Positions 40,640-52,067 of a DNA stretch of 64,000 nucleotides are shown here, in pieces; within the stretch, counting starts at the first letter, position 1, and each line of letters opens with the position of its first letter. The DNA is from Prorocentrum cordatum (Eukaryota > Sar > Dinophyceae > Prorocentrales > Prorocentraceae): assembly GCA_963575745.1 (NCBI GenBank), contig CAUYUJ010016712.1:1-64000 (forward strand), in the 5' to 3' direction. Made by a program: the position numbers and the translations under genes. The notes beneath the pieces were generated by a model. That model was not told the origin of the DNA and did not search any database. It saw nothing but the letters and a program-made list of their open reading frames with translations.

Positions 40640-41695
40640 GCTTTACTGTGGAAAATTGCCCCCCTCTTCCTCCGGAACCCAGGGTTCCCCCCCCCGCCCT
40701 CCGAAAATCCCCCCCCCCTGCTGGACCCCCCCCACCACCTCCCCTCCCACGGCAAAACCCCCCCCCCTCTCCTAACCCCTCCATCCCCCCTCCTCCCCCT
40801 CGAAAACCGGGGGGGGGTCACTACCGGTTCGAACCCCTTCCCACACACCCCCCCACTCACCGCCAGCAAACGACTCCCGGTCCCTACCACCGTCCGCGCC
40901 ACATCCCCCACTGTTGTTCCCAGCACCACTGTCCTCACCACCACTGTCCCCACTGGTTCCACCACCGTCCCTACTGTCCCCACCAGTGTTCCCACCACTG
41001 TCGCACTGTCCCCACTGTCCCCACCACTGTTCCCACCACGGTTCCACTCTCCCCACTTTCTCCACGGCCCCAACCACTGCCCGACTATCCCCATCCCCAC
41101 TGTCCCACTGACTCCTCCGCTGTCCCACTGAGCTGTCCCACTGTTCCCACCACTGTCCCCACTGTCCCCACCACTGTCCCCACTGTACCTCTGTCCCATT
41201 GTCCCACCGCCGTCCTCGCCACCGCCTTCACCACTGTCCCCACCACCACTGTACCCTCCACTGTCCCACTGTTTCCACCTCCCCCTGTCCCCACACCACT
41301 GTCCCCACCACCACCGTCCCCACCACTGTCCACTGTCCCCACTGTTCCCACCATTGTCCTCACCACTGTCCCCACCACTACAGTCCCCACCACTGTCCCA
41401 CTGTCCCCACCACTGTCCCGCTGTCCCCTCACCACTATCCCCACCACCACCGTCCCCACCACTGTCCGCACCCCCCCTCGGTTTTCGAGGAGGGGGGGGG
41501 GGTTCGAACCGGTAGTAACCCCCCCCGGTTTTCGAGGGGGGGGGGGTTCGAACTGGAAGTGACCCCCCCCCTTTTCATGATGAACTGGGGGGGGGGAGGG
41601 GTTCGAACCGGTAGTGACCCTCCCCGGTTTTCCGGAGGGGAGGGGGAGGGTTCGAACCGGTAGTGACCCCCCCCCGGTTTTCCGCCAGCAGCGGT
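40640..41695. repeat. Fold-back cassette around a CCACTGTCCC minisatellite
   Basis: The left end has C-runs with TCACTACCGGTTCGAACCCC (about 40818). The right end (41460-41690) has four tandem copies of roughly 50-60 bp carrying the complement (GGTTCGAACCGGTAGTGACC) with C- and G-runs. Between them is a C-rich minisatellite (CCCACCACTGTCCC, 40900-41470). The whole cassette lies between two ACAT/GCAT arrays, like an insertion. Frames are Thr/Pro/Val or Gly/Thr periodic. Confidence 0.8.
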
Positions 41696-41704
41696 AGAAC
41701 ACGC

Positions 41705-41920
41705 TCTTTCATATATGCATGTGTACGTGCATGCATACACGTATAAATATGCATTCATACACAAATGTGCACATGCATGCATGCATACATACTATGTGCA
41801 CATGCATACCTAGATACACACCTGTATGCACGCGTACAGTCCTACGCACATTGCCTATATGATGTACACACCGAAGTAGCTGCATGCACACACGGAATAT
41901 ATATATATATATATATATGT
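41705..41920. repeat. ATGC/ACAT tetranucleotide array
   Basis: Resumes the array of 39650-40620 on the other side of the cassette and ends in (TA)n at 41897-41918. Confidence 0.93.
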
Positions 41921-41982
41921 TAGAACCACGCGCGCGCTTCGCGCGCGCTCGGCTTCTAGCGCAGCCCAAACGAACCTCACAG

Positions 41983-42096
41983 GATCGGATGAGGATGGAC
42001 GCCATCCCGCTAGGATCACCATATGGGAGCTTATTTCCTGATGGGCGCTTCAGGGAGTCGCTGAATAAGCAGCCCCAAGAGATCCTGCGGCTCTGA
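41983..42096 (+). CDS. Candidate terminal exon, function unknown
   Basis: After acceptor CGAACCTCACAG, 37 codons (DRMRMDAIPLGSPYGSLFPD, GRFRESLNKQPQEILRL) end in TGA. The composition is balanced and unlike any repeat here. It could be the last exon of a gene whose earlier exons are not recognised; the upstream neighbour is a microsatellite. Confidence 0.4.
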   Translation, partial: DRMRMDAIPLGSPYGSLFPDGRFRESLNKQPQEILRL

Positions 42097-42399
42097 GCAG
42101 ATACACCGAACAGCTGCCCGAAGGGAACGTTTGGGAGGATTTGGGAGGCTCGTGGCCATGGACTGTGTTCAGCGGTCTTGAAGATCTGCCCCTCGAACTA
42201 TCTCGGAGGTGCCTTCGGAGGTCCCTGGTAACCCTGGGGTCCAATACTATGGGGCAATTCAAACCATCTAAGGGCTGCCAGGGTCAGTCCAAGCCGTCTT
42301 GGGCGCGGCCTTTGGGATCCCACAGGCCGTATTGTGCCTTGCTCTGAAACGTAAAGATGTTGCACGACACACTGTACAAGACAGATGACGAAGCTCACT

Positions 42400-42467
42400 C
42401 TTCTAATGCAGGCGACGTCCAGCACGACTTCGCGCCATAGGTATGCGCGCAGGGCGAATACCCCAGC
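42400..42467 (-). CDS. Candidate small internal exon
   Basis: 68 bp with acceptor TTTCCAAAAACAG and donor GAAGA/GTGAGC. It encodes GVFALRAYLWREVVLDVACI then RR. Good borders but very short, and the flanking sequence in the same frame is also protein-like for some way. Low confidence. Confidence 0.3.
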
Positions 42468-42469
42468 TG

Positions 42470-43150
42470 TTTTTGGAAAGAGCCAAGGAAGGCCCCAGGA
42501 AGGCGCACAAGGCAACCACGAGGAGGACCCAGGGTAGCCTAAGGAGGGGATGCCCGAGAGCCCCTAAGAGCCTGGCAAAACCATGCTGGGAATAGATGTG
42601 GATGCATTTGGGGAACGTTCTTGAAGTGCTCTTGGCAATTTCTGGGGTGGAGGGGGTCTCTTCCGTTTTTGTTCGGGTCTCCTGGTGGCCTCTTGTCACT
42701 TTTTGGAGGCGCATCGGGGGCCTCCCCAGGGCTCTTGGCGTCTGGGCTTGAAATGTAGGTTTGGGTCCCCGCTCTTGCCCCATTCTTGAGGCCGTCTTGA
42801 GGGCCTCTCGGGCCGTCTTGGCACTCTCTTGGGCCGTCTTGGCGCTCTCTTGGGTTGCATTCGGGCCGTCGCGGGGACCTCTTGGGCTATGTTGGTGCTG
42901 TCTTGGGGACCTCTTGGACCGTCTTTGAGCGCTGGAACGCCAGAGAAACATGAGAGGGGGGCGGAGAGAGGAAGAGGAAGGCGTGAAGGAGAGACGAGGA
43001 GGAGGGAGGAGGGAAAATGACGCAGCGGGGAAGAGGGAGAAGGAGAGGAAGGAGAAGGATGTGAAACGATAGACGGAGGAGAAGCGAAAGCATCAGAGAG
43101 ATCAGCGCGTCTCGTTGGCCGCTGGGAAGCAGCCCAGCGGCAAGAGGCCT
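42470..43150. other. Spacer with CTTGGG-type repeats
   Basis: Variants of the CTCTTGGGCCGTCTT module at 42780-42940, then A/G-rich sequence. Minus frames of 150-180 codons follow the repeat and are not called. Confidence 0.5.
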
Positions 43151-43225
43151 CCTCTCCCTCCTCCTCCTCCTCCTCCTCCTCATCCGCCTCCTCCTCCTCC
43201 TCCATCCCTTTTTCCATGTAGATAA

Positions 43226-43961
43226 GTCCCCCCTGTCGCAGGCCGAGATGTGCCAGCAGGGCGGGCCAGGCGGTTCGCCTGAGAGTTCCTTACACTGTAT
43301 GGCCCTTAAGCTTACAGTTGGCACGAGATTCACGGATGGAGCGCGGGTGGTCTTCAAAATGCGGTTCTCGCCTTAGCGCCGCATACACACGTGTTCAACA
43401 ATTGCAAAGAGCTTCACGGATGGAGGGCGGGTCGTTTTCAAAGTGTGGCTCTCGCCGTAGGCCGCGCACATTCGTCTTAAACGATTGGCAAGAGCGTCAC
43501 TGATCGAGGGCGAGCGGTTTTCAAAATGTGGGTCTCGCTTCAGCGCCACGCACATGCGTCTGAAAGTTTGCAACAGCTTCACGGATGGAGGGATGCTCCT
43601 TCATGTGGTTCTCGCCTTCAGAGTTCACGACACTATCACGGATCATGGTTGACGTCCCAGACATGATGCTTCGGCACGGTGTAAAACTGCCAGGGCGCAA
43701 CAGTTACGCTGATTCGCGGCGTTGAAGTCCTAGGAATGGTGTCCTGACACGACTCAGAGTCGCCTGAACGCAGCAGCAATCTTGATTCGCAACGTTGAAG
43801 TCCCAAGAAGCGTTCTGGAACGGTTCAAGAGTTTCGGACGGTTGTCTTCCAGCGGGGCGCTCCCCTCCGTGAAAATGAACACTAGTCGGGACCTGTGAAG
43901 AGGAAACTTGGAGGGAGGGCCTTTTGCAATATCGTTGATGAGTCTGGGGTTTGCACAAATC
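43226..43961 (+). mobile_element. Dispersed repeat family with pyrimidine tail, copy 4
   Basis: Head TCCCCCCTGTCGCAGG and GCGGTTCGCCTGAGAGTTCC, about four first-type units (TTCACGGATGGAGGGCGGGT), two or three second-type units (GTTGAAGTCCTAGGAATGG) and tail AATATCGTTGATGAGTCTGG running into (CTC)n at 43962. A (CTC)n also precedes the head (43155-43210). Confidence 0.82.
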
Positions 43962-44025
43962 CTCCTCCTGATCCTCCCCTGGCCCCTCCTCCTCCTCCTC
44001 CTCCTCCGCCTCCTCCTCCCATCTC
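43962..44025. repeat. (CTC)n array
   Basis: Begins at the last bases of the dispersed repeat tail and ends beside the candidate exon at 44039. Confidence 0.92.
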
Positions 44026-44038
44026 ATTCACGTCCTGC

Positions 44039-44193
44039 TTAGCGCCGCCACATGTGTGGATAGTCGCTCCGATACTCTGATGCTACTCCGCATCTCCTGC
44101 TCCTCCACGAGATGTCCGTCAGCACAGGCGCGCGGCATCGAAGGGGGTACGTCCTGATGCACCAATCGAAGAAGACGCCCTCCACAATCCTGG
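44039..44193 (-). CDS. Candidate terminal exon, function unknown
   Basis: On the minus strand, acceptor GCCGCGCCAG precedes RIVEGVFFDWCIRTYPLRCR, APVLTDISWRSRRCGVASEY and RSDYPHMWRR, with TAA at 44039. The aromatic-rich, balanced text is unlike the surrounding repeats. The upstream frame stays open into a (GAG)n array, so the acceptor is an inference. No family recognised. Confidence 0.45.
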
Positions 44194-44239
44194 CTGGCGC
44201 GGCCGGGCGGCGTGCTCGACTATCCAAATCCTCTGCCTG

Positions 44240-44965
44240 CACCTCCTCCTCCTCCTCCTCCTCCTCCTCCTCCTCCTCCTCCTCCTCCTCCCTTCTCCTC
44301 CTCCTCCAACTCCTCTCCTCCTCCTCCTCCTCCTCCTCCTCCTCCTCCTCCTCCTCCTCTCCTCCTCCTCCTCCTCCTCCTCCTCCTCCTCCTCCTCCTC
44401 CCTCCTCTCCTCCTCCTCCTCCTCCGCCTCCTCCTCCCTTCTCCTCCTCCTCCTCCTCCTCTCCTACTCCTTCCAACTTCCAACCTTCCAATAATCCTCT
44501 TCCTCCGTATCCTGCTCATCCTCCCCCTCGTCCTCCTCTTCCTCGCAATCCTCCTCCTCCTCCTCCTCCTCCTCCTCCTCCTCCTCCTCCTCCTCCTCCT
44601 CCTCCTCCTCCTCCTCCTCCTCCTCCTCCTCCTTCCTCCTCCTCCTCCTCCTCTCCTCCTCCTCCTCCTCCTCCTCCTCCTCCTCCTCTCCTCCTCTCCT
44701 CCTTCCTCCTCATCTGCCTCCTCCTCCTCCTCCTCCTCCTCTCTCCTCCTCCTCCTCCTCCTCCTCCTCCTCTCCTCCTCCTCCTCCTCCTCCTCCTCCT
44801 CCTCCTCCTCCTCCTCCTCCTCCTCCTCCTCCTCCTCCTCCTCCTCCTCCTCCTCCTCCTCCTCCTCCTCCTCTCCTCCTCCTCCTCCTCCTCCTCTCCT
44901 CCTCCTCCTCCTCCTCCTCCTCCTCCTCCTCCTCCTCCTCCTCCTCCTCCTCCTCCTCCTCCTCT
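44240..44965. repeat. 725-bp (CTC)n array
   Basis: The longest CTC array of the window, with sparse TTC, CTT and single-base slips that shift the frame. A unique-looking island (CCTTCCAACTTCCAACCTTC) lies at about 44468. Poly-Leu/Ser/Pro/Glu/Arg frames of over 350 codons are artefacts. Confidence 0.98.
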
Positions 44966-45190
44966 TCGTTATCAGCACCATCATCATCATTATCATCATC
45001 AGCATCATCATCAGCATCATCAGCATCAGCATCATCATCAGCAGCATCATATGCAGCATATTTCTCCTCATTATCCTCAACATCCTCCTCCTCATCATCA
45101 TCAGCATCAGCCTCATCAGCATCAACATCAGCAGCATCATCACCATCATCATCAGCAGCAGCATCATCATCAACCTCCTTATCCACCTCC
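44966..45190. repeat. CAT/CAG array
   Basis: CATCAG and CATCAT words following the CTC array, like the order at 21903-24218 and 57905-60340. Confidence 0.95.
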
Positions 45191-46200
45191 ACATGATCCT
45201 CCACGTGTTCCTCATCCTCCTCCTCCTCCTCCGCACCCTCCTTCCCTCCGAATCCAGAGCCGAAACCGAATCCACCTTCTCTGAATCCTACTGCTCCGCC
45301 GCCCTTCTCCCCCCCTCCTACTCCTGCTCCCCACTCCTCTTCGCACTCCTCTACATCCGCCTTCCCGTTCCTCCACTCCTCTCCAGCGGTCCCCCGCGAC
45401 GCATCCCCCCCGCCCCACACCGCGGTCTGCCAGCCAACCACCCCCACACCCACCACGTCCACTGCGGCCTGCCCACCGTCGCACCCCGCGATCCTCGCAC
45501 CACCGAAAATAACAAGAACGGTCATCTCACGAACATGTAATCTCGGCTCATTCCCCAACTCGGCTCTGCCAAAGTGAGCCATACATGTGGGCGATTTCGG
45601 GAACCCTGCGCCCAAAAACGTTTTCGTCAATTGGGGGCGCATCTTTTGCTTCCGCCGCCTTCCGCCGCCCTTCCACCGCATTCCGCCGGCTTCCGCTGGC
45701 GGAGGCGGCCTCGTTCCACTTCCGCCGACCTTCCGCCGCCTCCGCCGAGGAAGAGACGATAATTCCTTCCATCCTCGAAGGCAAGGCCCTCTTTGGAAAG
45801 CCTCACGCACTGTGAACGAGCCGATGGGCGGTGAACGAGAGGCGGCCCCTGGGGTTCCTCCGGTTGCCCCGTTGCCCCGCTGCCCGGCGTTCCTCGGGGC
45901 TGCCTGGGCTGGGCCATGGACTCCCTCCTGCCTCATTCCTCTCGTTCTCCATCCCTCCTTCACCGTTCTCCTTCTCCATGCCTCCTTCTCTTTCTCCTTC
46001 TCCTTCTCCTTCTCCTCCTCCTCCTCCTCCTCCTCCTCCCTAGAGCTTTTCCTTCTCCCCCGCTCCCTCCCCCCGCGGGCCTGGCCGGCGCGACCTCCAT
46101 GGACTCCCTCACGCCATCGACCTTCCACTCTCTTCCCTCAGAGAAGGCCTCGCGGGGCGGGGGCGGCGATCCTCCATTTCTTTTCCTTGTAAAATGGCCC
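45191..46200. other. Spacer with CTTCCGCCG minisatellite and CTC patches
   Basis: CTTCCGCCG words repeat at 45649-45750. CTC/TTC arrays lie at 45980-46040. A minus frame reads MTVLVIFGGARIAGCDGGQA and then becomes Gly- and Asp/Glu-rich through the CAT array; I treat it as chance. Confidence 0.5.
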
Positions 46201-46201
46201 A

Positions 46202-46932
46202 TCCCTGTCGCACCCCTAAACCAGTCGGAAGGGTGGGCTGGGCGTTTCGCCTGAGACTTCCTTACCATTTACGATCCTGAAATTCTTTGAACATTGAAAC
46301 AGTGTTTCATCGATAAAGGACGGGTCGCTTTCACAAAGTGTGGTTCTCGCCTCAGCGCCGCGAACTTTCGGTTTAAAATGTTGCAAGAGTTTCACGGATT
46401 GAGGGCGGGAAATGTTCAAAATGTGGCTCGCGCCTTAGCGCCGCGCCTTTTCGATAAAATTAAAAGGCAAGATCTTCACGGATTGAGGGCGGGCCGTTCG
46501 TCTTGAAAAATCCCAGATCTTCACGGATTGAGGGCGGCTCCTTTTCAAAATGTGACTCCTGCCGTAGCACCGAGCACATTCGTTTTAAACATTTGCAAAA
46601 GTCTGACGGGATCACATGGCAAACAGACCAGACATGATGTTGTAACGATTCAGGATTGCCAGGGCGCAACACTTACGTTGAATCACGATGTTGAAATCCC
46701 AGGAATGGCATTCTGGCTCGATGCAGGGTCGTCAAAATGCGACAGTCAAGTTAATTCGTGGCGTTGAGATCCGAGAACGGTGTTCCGGCACGCTTCAGAA
46801 TATTCAAACGGTTGTCTTCCAATGGGGCACTTCGCTCAGTGGAAATGAATCCTAGAAGGGGCCTATGAAGAGGGAGCTCGGAGAGAGGGTTGATTCCTAC
46901 ATCGTTGATGGGTCCTGGGTTTACACTGGTCC
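46202..46932 (+). mobile_element. Dispersed repeat family with pyrimidine tail, copy 5
   Basis: The clearest copy: head TCCCTGTCGCACCCCTAAAC and GGCGTTTCGCCTGAGACTTC, four or five first-type units (TTCACGGATTGAGGGCGG, CAAAATGTGGCTCGCGCC), three second-type units, then CTTCCAATGGGGCACTTCGC and tail GGGTCCTGGGTTTACACTGG, running into (CTC)n. Confidence 0.85.
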
Positions 46933-47335
46933 TCCTCCACCTCCTCCTCCTCCTCCTCCTCCCCCTCCCCCTCCTCCTCTTCCTCCTCCTCCGCCTCCTC
47001 CTCCTCTCCCACCTCCTCATCAGCAGCAGAATCATCAGCATCATCGTCAGCAGCAGCATCATCATCAGCATCATCAGAAGCATCATCAGCAGCATCATCA
47101 TCACTAGCAGCAGCAGCAGCAGCAGCATCAGCAGCATCATCATCATCAGCATCAGCATCAGCATAATCAGTATCACCATCAGTATCAAATCATCACCATC
47201 ATGATCCTCAGCATCAACAGCAGCATCATCATCAGCATCGGAGTCGTAACATCATCATCATCAGCAGCAGCATCATCAGCAGCATCATCATAATCGTCAG
47301 CATAATCCTAAGCAGCATCATCATCAGCAGCGGCA
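46930..47335. repeat. (CTC)n then CAT/CAG array
   Basis: (CTC)n 46930-47015 continues from the dispersed-repeat tail; CATCAG words follow to 47335. Confidence 0.95.
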
Positions 47336-47930
47336 TCAGACCTCGTCCAAATCCTCCCTCATGTCCTCATTCGTTTCCTCCTCCTCCTCCTTCTCCTCCT
47401 CCTCCTCCTCCTCTTCCTCCTCCTCCTCATCATCCTTCGCCTCCTCCTCCTTTTCCCTATATGTTCGCCCCTCGCCTTCCTCATCGTCCTCCTCATCCTC
47501 CTCCTCCTGGTCATTCTTCCTCATCCTAACTATCATCATGCTGAGTCGTCTTCTTCTGCGTATCCTCCTCACCTGCCTCATCCTCTTCGTCATCATAATT
47601 CTAATCATCCCATTAAGTACTGCATCCTCCATGCCTTCCCTATCTCCCTCGCTCCCCCTCCCTTCCTTCCTCATCCTGCTCGCCGTTCCACTCTCATCGT
47701 CCTCCTTCCCCTCCTGCCGCTCGTTCATTATTTCGTTGTCCTCCTCCTCCTCCTCCTCCTCCTCCTCCTGCGCCTGCTCCTTCTCTTACTCCTCCTCCAT
47801 GGTTGCAATTTCTATCCTCCTGCTACTCACGTGCCTTACCCAGATTCCTCGTTATCGTCCTCGCCCTGCGCGTTGTTATACTCCTCCTCACCCAAATCGT
47901 TCCCACAAGTGTGAACACCACACACACACA
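47336..47930. repeat. Degenerate CTC-rich tract
   Basis: CTC/CTT/CAT triplets with much decay, especially 47470-47700. The 265-codon plus frame is Ser/Leu/Ile-rich and follows the triplets. Confidence 0.75.
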
Positions 47931-48019
47931 AAACAAAATTACTCCGACGGTCGGACCCCGCATGGGAATATCCTTGGCGTGCATTTGCGTGACAATCGAC
48001 GCCTAACGGTGGCGATGAT

Positions 48020-48625
48020 GCTAGGCTGCCAGAATGCTGAGACGCCTGAATGCCAGGAAGCCAGGATGCCACAACACCAAGATGCCACGATGCCATTATG
48101 CCAGGGATGCCAAGAGACCAGGGTGCCAGGACGCCAGGCGGCCAGTAGTTCTGGATGACAGCATGAAACTATCCCAGGATGCCAGGACTGCCAAGATGCC
48201 AGGGTGCCAGCATGCCAGGCGGCCAGAAGGCCAGGATGCCAGCAGCGCAAGATCCCAGGATGCTTGTGCAACCTGCGGGGCTTCTGCGATGTGCGGGATC
48301 TATGGACCTGCGCGACCTGTGGGAGCTGTGGGGCCAATGCCACCTGTGGGGCATATGGGACTCGTGAGCCCGGTGGGAGCTGTACGACCTGTGTTATCTG
48401 TGGGACGTGTGAGACCTGTGAGGCCTGTGGGACTGTGCATCATGTGGGGTGTGTGCGACTTGTGGCGCGTGTGCGACTTGCGGCGCCTGTGGAACCTGTG
48501 AGACTGTCAGAACGGCGGGGCCTGTGCCTGGATGCTAGGGGTGCCAGGGATGTTAGGGTGCCACGGACACCAGAGATACCAGTGATGCCAAGATGCCAGG
48601 GATGCCAGGATGCGAACGCAAAACC
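48020..48625. repeat. Decanucleotide minisatellites CCAGGATGC and TGTGGGACC
   Basis: 48020-48265 and 48530-48620: variants of GCCAGGATGC. 48270-48510: variants of GACCTGTGGGAGCTGTGGG. The second type is nested between two blocks of the first. Cys-rich peptides in open frames are a by-product. Confidence 0.88.
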
Positions 48626-48964
48626 ACTATCAAGATCTAAAATTCTAGAGGCACGAACAGCTGAAGTGGCTTGCAATTGGTTCCCGACATTCAAAACCAC
48701 AAAAATGGAGTTCTGGTATCACGAAGTGCCTGAAGCTAGCTCCGGGGGACTCGAGATCAGTGCCAGGAATGGAGTTTGGGCGATTTGATGATCCCCAAAC
48801 CTATTTTTGTTGAAGGGCACGCCGATGTCCGCCTCGGATGAATAACGTAAAATGGGAGGGGCACACTAAAGGGGCTCCCGCAAGAGACTTCCTCCCAAAT
48901 CAAGTCGGTCAGGACTGGAAATGAAGTGATGTGGTGATGAAATGATGGCGACGGCGAGGATAGC
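48626..48964. other. Unique spacer, no firm gene
   Basis: A plus frame ends with VACNWFPTFKTTKMEFWYHE and VPEASSGGLEISARNGVWAI, then TGA at 48788. This is protein-like and could be a short terminal exon, but no acceptor stands out; the frame runs in from the minisatellite. Confidence 0.3.
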
Positions 48965-49390
48965 GATGATGCAGAGATGACGATGATGATGATGATGATG
49001 ATGATCATGATCATGATCATGATGATGATGATGATCATGATCATGATGATGATGATGATGATGATGGTTATGATGGTGATGCTTATGATGGTGATGATGA
49101 TGGTGATGATGATGGTGATGATGGTGATTGTGGTGGTGATAATGATGATGGTGATGGTGATGGTGATGGTGATGATGATGGTGATGATGGTAACGGTGAT
49201 GATGGTGATGATGATGACGACATTAATTATGATGATGTTGTTGATAATGGTGATGACGACGATGATGCTGGTGATGGCGATGGTGATGATTATGATGGTA
49301 AAGGTGATGATGTAGATTATGATGATGATGATGATGAGGAGGAGGAGGAGGAGGAGGATGATAGTGGTGGTGATGATGACGGTGGTGATG
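48965..49390. repeat. (GAT)n/(GGT)n array
   Basis: GATGATGGT words, i.e. the CAT array in the opposite orientation. It abuts the 3' side of the minus-strand LINE-like remnant. Confidence 0.95.
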
Positions 49391-50664
49391 ATGGCGATGG
49401 CCCACGCGTCGAAGGAGGTCTGGAGCTCCCCGCTCGATACAGCCTCCGAACGCCAAGGCATGTCCCTGTGGCGCCGCGGTCGCAAGGCCTCAACCCGCGC
49501 CCTTCACACTTGCAGACGATCAAACTGAGAGCACGAGAAGGGCACCTGGCGATACTGCCGAGGCTAGTGCCAGTCTTGCCATCCCAGCTACCAAGGCCGC
49601 TCAGCGAAGCACAGACAAACCTGCTCCACCGAGGCACCGCCCAAACCGTCACCTGCCCACGAGGCGCGGAAATGCACCCGAACGTCGTAGAGACCATGCT
49701 CCTGGTTCCCCTCCGCTACAGAACTGGGCACGCGAGCTCTGCGGCAGAGGCTGGCCCCGATGGCCCACGAAATCTGCCAAGGAGGAACCACTCTGGGCAC
49801 CCCGCCGCAGCCCCACACCGACGCGGAGAAAGATCCCGAGCGTCAGAAAAAGCCATCCTTCTCCGCATTGCAGGAGCAAGCAAACGGAGACGCCACAATG
49901 AATAACGGCCAAGCTGGTCCTGGAACCGTCGCGGCACTGCACACGCGGCCGCGCAACAGCGACCAGCGGGCGAAGCACCCGAATATGGAACGGCGATAGC
50001 TAGCCCCTCCAGAACGCAAGCGCAGCCGCCACCCGAGCCCAGCAACAATTGAGAGAGCCCAGTACGTTACCTGCGCAGGTGGCGCGGAGACGACCCCGAG
50101 CGCCGCGAGGACTACGCCCCTGATTCACCTCCGCCCTGAGAGGGCGAACGCTGCCCACAGAAAGAAAAAGAACCCTGATGGCCGCGGCGCGGGCCGCGCC
50201 AGGGTGGAGCCTTCAGGAACTGTCGCCGCGGCCCCACCCTGGCGCGGAGAGCGATCCCAAGCGCCAAGAGCGCGCTGCCCCACACCCCCGGCCCCGCTTC
50301 CGACCTTCGAGCGGATGGCCACGCTGCGGGCGGCTAGCTGCATTGCAAAGCAGCGGGCGAGACACGCCTCCTCATCGGTGGTTGCGAGCCCGTGCGTCTG
50401 GTGCGTCTCGATCGATCGCCCATCATGGGGGCAACTCGGGTGGAGGTGGCTGCGGTCTTCCCTCTTTTGTCGCGCCCCTCAGCACCCGCACCGCTGCAGG
50501 CGCTGCTCCGCGACTGGCTGGCGCTGGTGCTGCCGCTGCTGGTGCCCCCGGTCATGCCGCTGCTTGTGCTGGCACTGCTGGGGCACTGGCGCTTACGCTG
50601 CTTCCAGCGACAGCCGCAGCCCGCAAGCCGCCCACGTTCTCGATCCGCTCGCCTGCCGTCTGGC

Positions 50665-51461
50665 TTAAAAATAAAAGAGCAGCCCCTGCCGAGAGCAGAG
50701 CTGCAGCCGCGGAGACCTGTCCACTGTTCCTTTTCCACACCTCATGAGAGCGAGCCCGCTGGCGCAGCACCGCGGCCAGCGCGCTGCAAGCACGCCCACG
50801 ATGCGATCTTCACGGGCAATGCGCCCCGTCAGCCCTTCGTCGGTCGGGCCCATCTCGGGGCCCATCCCCGCCGTCATGTCTGCGCAGTGGTTGCCCTGAG
50901 GCTACCAGTCCGCGATGCGCTCCGCCTACGCGTCGGCCAGTGTCGCGTGGGCCTTGACCCCGATGAACGGCACGCTCTCCATGCCGACGTCCTCAATGGC
51001 CGCCCGCGCCTTCACCGGCTGCTCGCGATAATGACACTGCCGGGGCAAGCATCAAACCTTTCCAAACTCCACACGGTCCACCAGAAGCTTGCAATCGGTG
51101 AATACGCGGATAGGCGGGGCGCTCGGATTGCCTCCGACGCCGCGCACAACTCCGCTGCCCCCGACCCCCGCGGGCGCAGGCAGGGCGAGGGCCCGTAGAC
51201 GGCGGCCGCCTCCGAGTTCACGCCCACCACTGAAACCGCCTATCCCCCGCGCGCCGAGATCAAGCCAGAGCCCTCCACGCTGCCGTCCGCGAATGGGTCG
51301 CCCGACAGACCCACAAGGTCACCGCGCCCCACCATGTTCGAAACCTTTTCCTCGAAGGATGGTGGCAGTGTCCAGCGATGTTCTGGCGCCGACCGCCTCG
51401 ACCACAGCGCGTCCTCTGCGACGTCCGCGCTGGCCATGGCCACGATGGCCCTCAATGGCAC
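50665..51461 (-). pseudogene. LINE-like RNase H domain, broken
   Basis: In order on the minus strand: HRWTLPPSFEEKVSNMVGRG, the first catalytic Asp in PFADGSVEGSG, an in-frame stop at 51240, GVNSEAAAVYGPSP, GSGAAELCAASEAI with the catalytic Glu, a frameshift near 51012, KAHATLADA and NHCADMTAGMG (last Asp). The order DGS - AELCA - HATLAD - N-AD is that of RNase H in LINE ORF2 proteins. At least one stop and two frameshifts make it non-functional. Confidence 0.6.
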
Positions 51462-52067
51462 GTCGTCTGGCCGCCTCCTCTCGGCACCGTCGTCGCACGA
51501 CCCCCACTGCCATGCCAGATGCAGATTGGTCCCGCGTGCATCGCACCCCCTCTGGCACTACGGCGAAGATGCCAAAGGTCTCTCTAGCGCAGCCCTGCGC
51601 GCCACCGGCCACGCGCAGCCAACCATGACGTTCTTTACGGAACTACTCGCCTTGACCATCAGCCAGCGGCGCCTCTGCCCGCGAAGGATTGGCCTCGCAC
51701 CAGCGAGAGCTCCGCCCCCAGCCATATGCAAGAGTTCAGGGTGGTTGCCCACCTCGCGACAGAACAGCCTCTCATGTCCCGCCGCGATGAGCTTGATCAA
51801 GGTCGAGGCCCCAATTTCCTTAGGTTCGACCACCTTGCCTTCGTCGTTGTGGATGAGGCCAGGCCTTGATGCTGCCCATCCTAGGCGGCGGCAGGCGAGG
51901 ACGCACGCCGCAGCAGGGCCCCTGCCAGCGAGCTGTTCTAGGCCCCTCTCCGCCAGCATGGCTGCGCCTCCGTGCGAACGCGCTGCCCAGAGCCCGCAGG
52001 TCCTTCGCGTCGCTGTTGGACTGCACCGCCTGCGCTCACGCAATGACGAGAAACGTCACGCGGTCCT

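Noticed and set aside
41490-41670. tRNA T-loop-like GGTTCGAACC words
   Set aside because: They occur in a tandem G/C-run module, with no acceptor stem, anticodon arm or cloverleaf.
44710-46128. 472-codon minus frame with a long acidic middle
   Set aside because: Stop-free because it crosses CAT and CTC arrays; the non-repeat part is Gly-rich with no domain or splice borders.
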